In this document: one piece after another, positions 1 to 10,072 of the stretch
Position numbering within the stretch: position 1 is the first letter of the stretch
Layout of the letters: every line of letters starts with the position of its first letter
Assembly: GCF_019059575.1 (NCBI RefSeq)
Contig: NW_024882036.1
Span: forward strand, 391,501 to 455,500
DNA from: Amphibalanus amphitrite
Lineage: Eukaryota; Arthropoda; Thecostraca; Balanomorpha; Balanidae
Direction: 5' to 3'
DNA: 64,000 nt
Notes under the pieces: generated by a model
Told to the model about the DNA's origin: nothing
Databases searched by the model: none
What the model saw: only the letters and a program-made list of their open reading frames with translations
Program-made: the position numbers and the translations under genes

Positions 1-1146
1 CGCAGTGCAGCCCAGCCAGTGACATTTATTTGCATTCCGCTGGACTGCGCCTACGTCCTACAGTTACGACCAATGACTCCATATGACTCCATCCTTTGGC
101 CGTACCCTGTACTCGAGCTACCCTGGCATCGTCTCCGCCCCACCCTCCAAGTTGTGTGCCGACAGCCAGCGCTAACAGTCCACCGTCCTTGGCTCGTGTG
201 TGAGTTCCGGAGTCTCTCTGTGTGTAGGGTACACTGACTAAGCAGTACGTCCTGAACCAATAGAACGAGCGGCGGCGCTACCAGTCTGCACACTGCACAG
301 TTCACTGCCGGAGTCGTGTATGAGAGTACAAACTAGGAAGTCTGCTTGCGCCTTACTCTGCAATCGTTTCTGGCCGTATCCGAGGACGCTTTAACTTCAC
401 ACCTACTCAGACATTACTGATAGCAGCCTCGCTGCTGTTTCTGATGCCTAAGGCTCACAAGGTTATCCGGTCATTGGCTTTGGTTCGTGATTGTAGGCAA
501 GGACAGTATCCTTACCCAGGCGAAGACGGTGAATACTTTGCCTTGTCTGATGCTTAACACTGAACAGCCTTGCTTGGTTAATAGTTATCGGGTCAGTGAC
601 TGCTTCAGCCAGGACGGAGGCGTCCATCCCGAGTCCCCGCTGTGTCTCTGTAGCTCAGGAGATGTCCCGGTGTTAGGACTCATCAGACCACCGTCCTATA
701 GGGCGGAGCACGGTGTCTGACGCCCATCGGACCGTGGTGACACGCCCCTTGTCCACGGAGTCCCCGTCGAGTTTATCATCAGTCATTGATCCCAGCTTAG
801 GAGGATGGCTGTACGGTGTAGGAGGCGTCTATTTGGGGTGCTTAATGAGTGGAGTCCATTTTAAGGCAGATAATGTGCGGGAATGCCACATGCCACTGTG
901 TTGAGTGCTGCTTACCCCTTATTTGACATTTTATAGCTTAAAACTGCATGTACCCCGAGTACCTGAACTTGTTTTCTTAAGTAGTGTATCCTGTCTCTGA
1001 TTGTGGTTGCTGAAACCCCTCAGTTTATTTATTTATTATATATTATTATTTCAGTTCCAGATTTAGGTAATTGTTTGTTTTTTTCTTCAATCATTTGTGT
1101 TTACTGATTGGCATCTGTAATCTTCTCTACGAATAGTACTCTCTAG
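1..1146. other. No gene recognised; probable 5' flank of the retrotransposon
   Basis: Only short overlapping open frames on both strands are present and none has recognisable motifs. The stretch from about 1020 becomes AT-rich just before the endonuclease frame opens. Some of it may be the 5' UTR or a decayed first ORF of the retrotransposon that follows, but no 5' target duplication was identified. Confidence 0.4.
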
Positions 1147-1305
1147 TCTTCTACCATTTCCTACAATGGAACTTACCATGTAATCCTTGAGGATGGGTTT
1201 CCCAAACTTGTTCCTGATGACTCTCCTATCCTACACAATATTCCTATAAGTATACCCCATTTACAATCTGTTTCCTCTAAATGCAAAACAATCCTGCCCT
1301 CATCC

Positions 1306-2676
1306 ATGTCCCATGTGCTAGACAAAACGGACTTATCAATGGTTCACATTAATGCTCGCTCACTCCACCAAAACTTTGATTTTATTGTTGCTTTTGTTTC
1401 CAAGCAAAATATTAAAGTCGATATACTGTTGATCTCTGAAACTTGGCTTAAATCTGACATCACTGACTGTTACAGGATTGATGGGTATGAAATGATCCAC
1501 TCCATACCCACTGATAATGTCACTGGCAAGGGCTGTGCCATGTATATCAAGAGTGAAATCTTTCCATACTGTGCAGTGATCGATGAGATGTCTGTATGCC
1601 AAACTGAGTTTCAATGTATTAGCATTCTTATTACTTTTCCACATGGAGTCCCATTTGTTGTGTGTACTCTATATAGGTCACCGTCATACCCACTTTCCCT
1701 TTTGATGCCATTTCTTGAAGATACCCTTGATAAAGTAGTTCAACTGAAGAAGCCATGCTTTTGGGGTGGAGACTTTAATGTGAATCTATTCAAATACAAT
1801 GATAATCATGATTCTAAGCAATTTTTAGATTGTATGAGCTCTCATGGCTTTTATCCTACTATCACTGTTCCTACGAGAATATCAACCACTCCACCCTTCC
1901 CAGCAACTCTCATTGATAATATTTTCACAAATGTCCTAGATGCCATCACATTTAGTGGGGCTATCTGTGCGGGGATCGCTGACCATCAAGCTGTTTGCTG
2001 CACTACCGACCTGGTCAAACAAAGCCCAACTGTCAAAGGAGCTGCATCCAGACCTAAATTTAACTATAATCGAATTGATGAACTCAAAGTAAATGTTCTC
2101 AACAGTCTGGAGGGCTTTTTGGAACTGGACGATCCAGACGACTGTGCTAGTAAGCTAATATCTGTAATACAGACCAAAGTCTCAGAACTCTCCTCAATCA
2201 AAACCTCCAGGAAAAGCATCCCCGTACAACCCTGGGTAACACCAGGGCTCCTACGCTCTATGAACACGAGGAGCGCTCTTCTGAAGGCATTTCTAAAGGA
2301 TCGCTCCAATGATAAACTGAATAAGTACAAGAAGTACCGTAATGCTCTGAGACTTACTTTGAGACATGCCAAACAAAATTACTACCGTTCACAATTTGAA
2401 AAGAATGCTGGCAATCCCAAGAGGCTCTGGGCTGATTTGCTAGAGGCTATTAATAAACGAAAAACACAAAGGGATCTGCCCAGCAGATTCGAGACTGAAA
2501 GCGGTACAGTCACAGCGCCTGATAGGCTGGCATGCATGTTTAACGACTATTACGCTCAAGTAGCCCCAACTTTGGATGCAGCTCTTGGCCCCTGCACGGT
2601 TGATCCTCTAACATACCTGAATGATGTTGCGGTTCCAAATGAATTAGCTTTTCAGCCAGTTAACCAAGCAGTTTGA
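1306..2676 (+). CDS. Retrotransposon endonuclease (APE/EEP) half, truncated by insertion
   Basis: This is the N-terminal part of the LINE polyprotein, an apurinic-like endonuclease that nicks target DNA for target-primed reverse transcription. Visible motifs are the early HINARSL segment, SETWL (catalytic Glu), TLYRSP, GGDFNVN (catalytic Asp/Asn), LIDNIFTN and the terminal ADHQAV motif. These fit an EEP fold of about 230 residues, followed by the linker toward the RT. The frame is open upstream to about 1147 without a better ATG, so the true start may lie earlier. It stops at a TGA created by the SINE-like insertion at 2674; the lost sequence continues in the same frame from 2915. Confidence 0.85.
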   Translation: MSHVLDKTDLSMVHINARSLHQNFDFIVAFVSKQNIKVDILLISETWLKSDITDCYRIDGYEMIHSIPTDNVTGKGCAMYIKSEIFPYCAVIDEMSVCQTEFQCISILITFPHGVPFVVCTLYRSPSYPLSLLMPFLEDTLDKVVQLKKPCFWGGDFNVNLFKYNDNHDSKQFLDCMSSHGFYPTITVPTRISTTPPFPATLIDNIFTNVLDAITFSGAICAGIADHQAVCCTTDLVKQSPTVKGAASRPKFNYNRIDELKVNVLNSLEGFLELDDPDDCASKLISVIQTKVSELSSIKTSRKSIPVQPWVTPGLLRSMNTRSALLKAFLKDRSNDKLNKYKKYRNALRLTLRHAKQNYYRSQFEKNAGNPKRLWADLLEAINKRKTQRDLPSRFETESGTVTAPDRLACMFNDYYAQVAPTLDAALGPCTVDPLTYLNDVAVPNELAFQPVNQAV

Positions 2677-2913
2677 GCGTGAGATGATGTTTTTCGTACT
2701 CCAGCGTAGATGGGTAGCCATACGGCTTCCACGATAGACAGTGATGACATCAGTCATCTTTTGCAAGCTCGTTAAAGAATTTGGGCTGTACGGGGACTCG
2801 AACCCCGGGCCTTTGGATTAGCGCTCCAATGCTCTACCTCTGAGCTATACAGACCAAGTACTTTAACGAGCTTTCTGCCAAGTTTTATGCGGATCAAAAA
2901 CAACACCTAAGAA
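2674..2913 (-). mobile_element. tRNA-containing SINE-like insertion inside the LINE
   Basis: The 240-bp insertion is bounded by a perfect 13-bp direct repeat, TAACCAAGCAGTT at 2661-2673 and 2914-2926, which splits one reading frame cleanly. A tRNA-shaped segment sits in the middle on the minus strand rather than at the 5' end as in a standard tRNA-SINE. It is flanked by a 13-bp inverted repeat (2765-2777 and 2861-2873). There is no poly(A) tail on the minus strand; the plus-strand right end is A-rich. The length of the target duplication favours LINE-mediated retroposition. Confidence 0.75.
2783..2855 (-). tRNA. tRNA-like sequence, class I cloverleaf, apparent anticodon GCT
   Basis: Read on the minus strand, the 73 nt fold into a cloverleaf. 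The acceptor is GGTCTGT with ACAGCCC (one mismatch). The D arm has an A box (TAGCTCAGAGGTAGAGC). The anticodon stem is TTGGA/TCCAA with loop GCGCTAA, and the T arm is CGGGG/CCCCG with loop TTCGAGT (B box). The loop has C instead of the near-universal U at position 33. The GCT anticodon would be serine, yet the long serine variable arm is missing. It is therefore more likely a Pol III promoter module or tRNA pseudogene than a working tRNA. Confidence 0.6.
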
Positions 2914-2914
2914 T

Positions 2915-4483
2915 AACCAAGCAGTTGTTTTAAACATTGTTGAAGGGCTAAAGGATTCTGGTGCTGGCTTGGATGGCATCAACAGTAAACTTTTAAAACA
3001 TCTGATTCCAGTGATTGTTCCACACGTAACTCATTTAGTTAACACCTGCATCACTAAGAGCAAATTTCCAGCTGTGCTGAAAACTGCTCTGATTACTCCA
3101 ATATATAAATCAGGCTCGCAATCGTTATTTTCGAATTATAGGCCTATCTCAGTGTTACCTGCCATTTCTAAAGTTCTTGAGTCAGTGATACATTTTCAAC
3201 TCCTTAGTTTTATCACTGAACATAACATACTTTTTGGGCAACAATTTGGATTTAGAGCCAATCACTCAACGTATATGCCCATTTGCCTTTTGCACGACAT
3301 TATTACTGCCAAACTTGTTGCTGGCCACTCCACTGTGGGTATCTACCTTGATTTGGCTCGTGCCTTTGATACAGTAAATACAAATATTCTTCTTAAAAAG
3401 CTGTCAAAATATGGCATTACGGGTAATGCCCTGTCTCTTTTTTCATCTTATCTTACTGGTAGAAAGCAATGTCTAAAATTTAATGATACTATTTCGCGTA
3501 CTATTGACGTTACGTGTGGTGTGCCCCAGGGCTCAATCTTGGGGCCAATCTTATTCCTTCTCTATATAAACGACCTTCCTAAAGTATGTGATGAAGCCAA
3601 ATTTCTTTTGTTCGCCGACGATACAGCCATCCTCTACTCTGCAAAATCGCGTGCTGAGCTCCAACGTGCAGTTTCACGGTCGTTTCCAAGAGTACTTATG
3701 TGGCTCCACGCAAATCGGTTGTCTCTTTCGACCTCCAAAACAGTTTACCAGCTTTACTCCCCTAGTAGTAATGAGATGGAAGGCCTTTCCATACCTGCTA
3801 AAGGTGTTAACTTAATGCGAGCCTCTACAGTAAAGTATTTGGGTATCCTAGTAGATGAAAATCTTAAATTCAAGTCTCACATTAGTAAAGTATCTTGCGT
3901 CATTAGTAGAAATATTGGCATAATGGGCCGAGCCAAATATCTCCTTAATAAGAGACTCATGATCCTCTTGTATAACTCCCTTGTCCTTCCCTACCTTAGT
4001 TATTGCCTGATTGTATGGGGCTCGAATTATGAATGTAACCTAATTCCTATCATCACTGCGCAAAAGCGAGCGATCAGGCTCATAGCTGGTGTGAGTCGCC
4101 TGTCCCATACCTCTCCACTCTTCCGTGAACTTAAACTTCTTAAGCTTTGTGATGTCTTAAACAAACAGCTGCTTCTTGTTTTACATGACTTCCTCTTTGA
4201 CCGGTTACCTGATGCTATTTCGGTTAGGTTCTCCTTGTACATAAGTAATCATTCTCGTCCAGTTCGTAATCCCAGGCACTTCAATGAGCTGGTCTCTACG
4301 GACAACGGGGATGGGGTGCCTAATTATCGGTTACGCAATTATCGTTTATTTTCACCATTTTGTAGAGCACCAGTAATCTGGAACCAAGTAATTGCCTCGC
4401 GTATACCTAACCTTCGTGATATCCCCTCCAGTAAATCCCTTTTTAAGAAATGTCTTATGCATATCTTCATTGATGACTATTAG
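2915..4483 (+). CDS. Retrotransposon reverse transcriptase half
   Basis: This is the RT part of the same LINE, copying its own RNA at the nicked target. The frame is open from the target duplication at 2915. Motifs in order are TPIYKSG, NYRPISVLP, FGFRANHST, the metal-binding YLDLARAFDTV, GVPQGSILGP, and the catalytic FADDTA box, then the thumb region with VKYLGILVD. The C-terminus lacks an RNase H domain, as expected for the CR1/L2 group. No internal stop is present, so apart from the insertion the copy looks young. Confidence 0.9.
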   Translation, partial: NQAVVLNIVEGLKDSGAGLDGINSKLLKHLIPVIVPHVTHLVNTCITKSKFPAVLKTALITPIYKSGSQSLFSNYRPISVLPAISKVLESVIHFQLLSFITEHNILFGQQFGFRANHSTYMPICLLHDIITAKLVAGHSTVGIYLDLARAFDTVNTNILLKKLSKYGITGNALSLFSSYLTGRKQCLKFNDTISRTIDVTCGVPQGSILGPILFLLYINDLPKVCDEAKFLLFADDTAILYSAKSRAELQRAVSRSFPRVLMWLHANRLSLSTSKTVYQLYSPSSNEMEGLSIPAKGVNLMRASTVKYLGILVDENLKFKSHISKVSCVISRNIGIMGRAKYLLNKRLMILLYNSLVLPYLSYCLIVWGSNYECNLIPIITAQKRAIRLIAGVSRLSHTSPLFRELKLLKLCDVLNKQLLLVLHDFLFDRLPDAISVRFSLYISNHSRPVRNPRHFNELVSTDNGDGVPNYRLRNYRLFSPFCRAPVIWNQVIASRIPNLRDIPSSKSLFKKCLMHIFIDDY

Positions 4484-5107
4484 ATTTTCCAATAACTCAG
4501 CTGTATTACTTGCTCTTGTCTTCTTTCTATTTACCCTTTTTTTCCATATTTACTTTTTTCCCTGATAGTTCTGATCCACCACCACCACATCCGTTGCTTC
4601 CTTGACTTATTGGCGTGCAGCGGGACCTCAGGAAGTTAAACAACCTATATCCCGCTGCACTTAGCCAAACACATTATGTCTAGTGTTAATCATAAACGGG
4701 ATTAGCATTGCACTCCGTTTAGCATGTATGTATTGTTAGTTCATCGATATCGGTATACATATTTATTCATACATGAATTCATATACAGATTTACAATGGC
4801 CATTCAACACTACGCTACTCAAGTTTTCTTTCCAATTCTTTAAATACCCCAGCATCGTACCAGTTTGTACCTGCCTACGTTCCCGACCCCTGAACGATAA
4901 TGTGATTGACCCCGGCCTAACGTTCCTCTCCGACCATCTGCCCCTACAGCTGAGCTACACGGCTGGACAGGGTCCGGTCGAAGCCCGGTGCCATGCTGCT
5001 GGGGGCTGCTGCGGCCTGCGACGGATGGCGGCTGTTGCTTCCGCTCCCTGAGGAGATGCCGTCCTTGTGGCGCACAGGGCGGCTACCCACGGTTGCAGCC
5101 CGATGGC
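4484..5107. other. Intergenic or LINE 3' UTR, no gene recognised
   Basis: This AT-rich stretch follows the RT stop and changes abruptly to GC-rich sequence at about 4860. A TGCAGCGGGA...TCCCGCTGCA inverted pair at about 4616-4660 could form a small hairpin in the LINE 3' UTR. No protein-like frame was recognised. Confidence 0.35.
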
Positions 5108-5737
5108 TTCATTCTCGGGACGCGGCCCGTTGGATGTGCGACGACCGGCACCTTGCGACCGCTGCGGTGACCGGCAGCGGTGCCCCCTCTCCTGACTTGA
5201 CAACGGACTACATCTTCGTGCTGCCATGGGGTGGCGCCACTGGTGGGACGAGCGCCACTGGTGGAGCAGGCGCCATCTCTGAGGCGGTACAGCCGACCGG
5301 CTGGCTAACGGCGTCGAGCGCCTGATGAATGCTGCGCTGAGCGGCGATACTGATTCGCCGCTCTCGAACTGTCGAAGTCCCAGTGAGCTTGTTGGACATG
5401 ACTACGGGGCAGCCGACTAGACTTCATTCTCGGCCGCGGCCCGTTGGATGTGTGATGACCGGCACCTTGCGACCGCTGCGGTGACCGGCAGCGGTGCCCC
5501 CTCTCCTGACTTGACAACGGGCTACATCTTCATGCTGCCATGGGGTGGCGCCACTGGTGGGACGAGCGCCACTGGTGGAGCGGGCGCCACCTCTGTGGCG
5601 CTACTGCCGACCTTGGACCGGCGGGATGACGGCGTCGAACGCCCGATGACTGTGTGCTGGACGGCGATACTGAGTCGCCGCTCTCCGGGCACCATCCCCA
5701 TCGACCAAGGCCCGGCTGGTGCTTGGCGCCGGGTGCC
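5108..5737 (+). repeat. Two tandem copies of a 315-bp GC-rich unit
   Basis: The segment starting at 5108 recurs from 5423 with a period of about 315 bp. The copies share long near-identical blocks, including the runs around GCGACCGCTGCGGTGACCGG and GGTGGCGCCACTGGTGGGAC. The second copy diverges toward its end. The block leads into a short A-rich end at about 5980-6007 with an AATAAA-like signal and CGGAA repeats. It could be a retroelement 3' region, either of the preceding LINE or of a separate truncated element. Confidence 0.75.
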
Positions 5738-5974
5738 GGATGGCCGCTGCGCTCGGCGGCGGTGCTGGGTCGCCGCTCTCTGGAATGACCGCTGACTCGT
5801 CTTTTTGATCTCGTCTTTGTGTTACCGTCTGGTTAGGCACTGTCAAACTCCCCAATATAACCTTTAACACTAACTGTCCGTATTCTAACAAAACTAACAT
5901 GTGAATCCTTTCCGACCAATCCCGTTTGACAGTGCCATAAATTATGAATTGTTCAATGTGTGATCCCAAATTAT

Positions 5975-6007
5975 AATCAATAAACGGAACGGAACGGAAA
6001 AAAAAAC
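5975..6007 (+). other. Retroelement-like 3' tail: AATAAA, CGGAA repeats, A run
   Basis: AATCAATAAA is followed by three ACGGA units and then a run of nine A. This looks like the 3' end of a polyadenylated retroelement or transcript on the plus strand, and would close the GC-rich tandem block upstream. Confidence 0.5.
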
Positions 6008-9000
6008 GATCGCTTCATAAGGATCATGTCTTATTTGGATTCTTCTTAAGTTGTTCACTGCTTGGCAGCAGACAAACTATAAGTAAGGTCTATAAAACCA
6101 ATTAATTAAAAACCAATAAGCCATTTACGCCGATTGAAGTCCTTGCTCGTCAGCAGTAAGCCTAAGCCCTTCTCCCAGCTAATCGGCGTCCTCAGCTCCC
6201 TCCGGCAGCTCCCAGGCTCGCCAGGCGGCTTCAGAGCTCAGGCAGCTCCTGCTGCAGGGCTGGGAAGCTCGTTATTGAACGGATCCAAGTCGGGTTGATT
6301 CGCTGTGGTGGCGAACTGCGCCGCGTTTCTCGTGTCGGCGCCGCTTCTACAGAGGTGGCGAGGCGGGACGATAGACGATAAACACGCGGTGGGCGGGCCG
6401 GTTTTCTCCCTCCTCTCCCCGTTCGGCGGTGCAGTTTGAAGCTCTCCCTTCCTCCTCCTTCTCTCCCTCTCTTCTACTCGTTCCGCGGTTCGGTTTGAAG
6501 CTGTGCCGCCCGCCTCCGCCCATCATCCATCAGTGTGGCGAACCCGCCTCCTCAGGGCTGTATCGTGTATCGGCTCCTTGTTTGCTGAAGAAGTCTCTGT
6601 AAGGCTAGTTACTAGGCCTAAGAGAGTTGTAAATAGCATCGCTGCACGATTAAGGTCGATCTTCGCATCGGAAAGCAACGGGATACAAGAGCAACGTCTT
6701 CTATATGCCTGTGCGGCAGCTGACCAGGCCAGCATCTCTCATCCCTCGTCCCATAACCATCTTCAGCATGCCCTCAGACTAGGAACTATCCGTAATTGTC
6801 ATGTTTCTTTGTTCATCTCTGTGTCTCGTCTCCGTAATAGTTATGCCATTAGCCATATGTATGGTAGGGAAGGTCCGCATACGGCGCTATCTGACTGGGA
6901 GCTGGTGTTCTGTACTGTAGGTCGCTATCTCTCCCAAGTTTGTACGAAGATGACACGTCGTTAGGGGCGTCCCTATTGTTTGTATCGGCGGTTTATGAAC
7001 AATGGACGGTGGCGAATCCTTAATCTGGTGACACAGGACGAATGCTGCTGCGTACCCACCAAGGTTGGGAGCGGTGTTAGTCCGATCCTATGTTATGCTA
7101 ACGGTAACCGCTATAGTCACCTTGGAATGACAAGGGCGCTTGGCTCCTCACTCCTGATTCGCACGAGTTAGCTGGTCCTCGATTTCCGTCTTTTGGCATC
7201 TAACCTATTTCTCTGCCGGCTGACAGGGCCTCGGCTCTCACCCATTTGCGGTCTCTTACGGGTCCTGTGTTTGCCACCTGGGGCCCTGCACTGGTTCCAT
7301 GTCTGTTCTAGACACCGTCTCGGCGCGCTGATTCCTGGTATTTTGCCACAGTCCCGGACTCCGGATCTGTTTTGTTGATGGTCCGTGGTCCGCCGCCGGT
7401 GGTCCCCTGTCACTCCTGAGTGGGTCCTGGTCCGGTCCAGTCCGGCTGCCACCTTTGTCGTCCGTCTGACGCGTCACCCGCCCACACTCAGCCGTCACGG
7501 ACAGACAGACCGACCAATAGATGGACGGCATTGCGTGACGAGCGCTGCTCGAAAACAGCGCCCGGCACCGCGGGGGAGGGGGCCGGGCCGCACCTGACAG
7601 TGCACGGGTGGCGGGGCGGAGTTAGGTGGAAATGGTTTTACATGCGATATTTTAATAAGTTGGCGTTACCTTTACCCTTATGCCAGACATCGTGTCTAAT
7701 TTATATTTATAGAAAAGAAACAAGAGGCTAAATTGGTCACTCGTGAATTAGCTGGACAGATTGTAATACCAATTACATTTTCAAAGTCCTCGCACATGAA
7801 GGTATGCATTGCTGCTGATCTATGTCAATGACCAGCTGCTTAGAAAGGCGGACCGGATGGCGGGACAGGTGATTCCCTGTTTTAAAAGTGAGCTTGCTGA
7901 CAGACAATGTAAAGATAAGCTCCTGACCGCTTAGCTAGGGGTCAATGACTACCAGCCTATTGTTGTGTCGTCCTAACTCTATTGTTCAAAAGTTTGGAGC
8001 GTTTTGTCTGATGCGGTTACGCAAGTTTCACCATTCGGCAATCTCACTTCCATATCGCAATGTTGCATGCCGTGCATTTTACGTAAGCTCTCGATATTGG
8101 CATGAATGTGGTTTTCATTCTTGGTATGCCTTCATTCTTCCAAGACGGGACATATGTCTGGTATAAGCTGAGCTTCAGTACCGTTCAAATGTTCATCTCG
8201 CCTGAATCTACCTCGCCTCGGCGTCTCCTATTGAGCCTCCTGTCCACCGCGTGTTGTGTGTGGGCCTCCCTCCGCTGTTCGTAGCGCGACCATTCGACTG
8301 CAGGCTGGACCGTCCGTCCCGCGCCGCTATAACCAGCGGGGGCGGCTTGTCTCCGGCGCGGCTAGATAAATGTGTTGATCCGCCCCCACGACAGCACAGA
8401 GATGGACAGTGGAGACGTATAGAGGGCAAAGGACACGCCCAGCATTACTTTGACCCCGCCCACTGCCGATGGTTGCTCGGCGACTGTCGTTTATTCGCTA
8501 CTCTTGAGAGGTAATCGTGGACAACGACCAGCTGAAAATACCAGAAAGCTATCCGTGGATTGCTGGGTGACTCCGCTATGTGGTGCAAGCAGTGATTACC
8601 CGGTTGCAGGCGCCACACGTGTCATCATTGCGGCGGCCCCACATAAATCCCTGATTGCAGACGGGTGAATTGGTTGGAAATGCTCTGACAGGGTGCTGAG
8701 TTATGCCAGGGATAAATACCGTCATGTCGCGGCTCGGGGATTATTTGTAGGTGACAAGACGGAACTCGGTGTTCACACTTCCTCTATGGGGTCAGGTCAG
8801 GTCGGCGAGAGTCGCCGCGCGCCGACCCGGAGTTGGTGCTTGGAACTGGTGCTTGAAGTTCATGCACGGCGTTTATGTTTGGAATTTGTTCTTAAAGTTG
8901 TACTCAGGTGCTGCTATTTGAAGTAGAGGTCTCCTTTAGTTCGGCCGTGGTGTTCTCGAGATTGGCACTGGATGAGAGTTGTTGCCACTCCAATCCGTAT

Positions 9001-9480
9001 TCACAAAAATCCGTGTCCACAATGTCGTGCTGATAGAAGTCATCTTCTCTGTTCAACCACCAACCCCAGGTGAGTGGGTGTGACTTCACCGACGACTCTG
9101 TAAAAGGTGGTAAACACCATCAGCTCGTCCCTCCCCGGCCCAACCATCGGAGCCTCGTCCGAACAGTGGGCGTTACAGGGAAGGTAAGTGCCGGCCTCTC
9201 GTACCGGTAAGTGCGCCTTCCTTTGGTGCCGGTGTTCACCATTATCTGTACCCATTGCCGATGATTGGGTCAAAGCGTTTTGTTCGACAATCACCTGTGT
9301 TTTGTTCAGTGTGAGGTGTTTTCGTGTGCTATTAGTGGTAAGTGTTTTGTTCGTCCATTAGGCCGAGCAGCTGTGGTTTGACCGTGATGTTCTGATCATT
9401 AACCGCGCACCCCCCAGTTAACCCGCGGCTCCGCCCCGCGCCATTTATTGTCTCGGCGCGCCCTAATCGTCGCGCTGTGA
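6008..9480. other. No coding exon recognised upstream of the Pkn exons
   Basis: This interval has short open frames on both strands, including one at 6503-6964 on the plus strand, but none shows recognisable domain motifs, and I could not place any HR1 or C2-like Pkn exon. GC-rich stretches near 6290-6530 and 7180-7600 could contain a promoter or untranslated exon; that is inference only. Confidence 0.4.
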
Positions 9481-9521
9481 CGTAACCCCCCCCCCGCTGT
9501 AGGGGGGGGGGGGTCACTCAG
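9481..9521. repeat. Homopolymer hairpin: C run, 6-nt loop, G run
   Basis: A run of about 11 C, then GCTGTA, then about 13 G, can fold into a hairpin whose stem is pure G:C. It is bracketed by GTGAC on the left and GTCAC on the right. The same poly-C/poly-G hairpin theme recurs at the ends of three mobile elements in this window. Confidence 0.7.
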
Positions 9522-9852
9522 AGATGGCACTGCTCCGGTAGACACGCGACTGGTTATGCATTGCTGTCCGAACCCCGGTTATTAACGCTTGCGTAAACCG
9601 GGGTGTGTGTACCGTGATAAAATGTTGCAGTTGCTAGCTGACTGTCAACTTGGTGGCCTTGAGACAGCTGATTGGTTTAGGTGGCCTTGAGCAGCCTAGT
9701 GTGATATCCAAACCAGTTTGTGTAATATCCAAACTGCTGGAAAAAGTACTTGCTAGTGAACTTCAGCTGTTTATTTAACTTCATTCGCCAAAATTGTGGG
9801 AATGCCAATGGTACGGTATTCTCATCTGACTAATTTGACCGTTGAAATCAGT

Positions 9853-9882
9853 GACCTGACCTGACCTGACCTGACCTGACCT
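9853..9882. repeat. CCTGA/TCAGG pentamer array in the Pkn intron
   Basis: About six tandem TGACC pentamers sit immediately before the polypyrimidine tract and acceptor of the first recognised Pkn exon. A shorter array of the same pentamer lies at 14373-14391, again just before a Pkn acceptor. Confidence 0.8.
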
Positions 9883-9895
9883 CTTTCCCCCGCAG

Positions 9896-10072
9896 CTGCC
9901 GGGTGACATATCGCCGCTGGGCGCCCCCGGGCAGCGCGAGAGCCGCCATGTCAACATTATCGAGGTGGGGGACGAGGGTGCCGGAGTCACCGTCACTCAT
10001 ATGTCGGTGGGGGGTCGTGGGCTGGCGCAGCAGCCGACAGAAGAGCCCATCGTCGTCGAACCCGAGGATGAT
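9896..10072 (+). CDS. Pkn: Protein kinase N, linker exon before the kinase domain
   Basis: The exon is bounded by a CCCCCGCAG acceptor and a GATGAT|GTGAGT donor and is open in one frame for 59 codons, phase 0 to phase 0. The encoded segment begins LPGDISPLGAPGQ and ends VVEPEDD. It is low-complexity and acidic with no catalytic motif, as expected for the variable linker between the C2-like region and kinase domain of PKN. Assignment to Pkn rests on position, strand and compatible phase with the next exon, not on a conserved motif. Confidence 0.6.

Larger units (their letters stand above)
1147..4483 (+). mobile_element. CR1-group non-LTR retrotransposon, split by an insertion
   Basis: The element carries an APE-type endonuclease followed by a reverse transcriptase, the order seen in CR1/L2/Jockey-type LINEs. 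The single long frame opens at about 1147 and is interrupted at 2674 by a 240-bp insertion. Removing the insertion and one copy of its 13-bp target duplication would rejoin the two halves in the same frame, so the element was probably intact when hit. Both ends are unclear: no ORF1 and no 3' microsatellite tail was seen directly after the stop at 4483. Assignment to the CR1 group is by motif resemblance only. Confidence 0.85.

Noticed and set aside
6503-6964. 153-codon plus-strand frame upstream of Pkn
   Set aside because: No resemblance to HR1 or C2-like Pkn regions, no splice-site support, composition not clearly coding.
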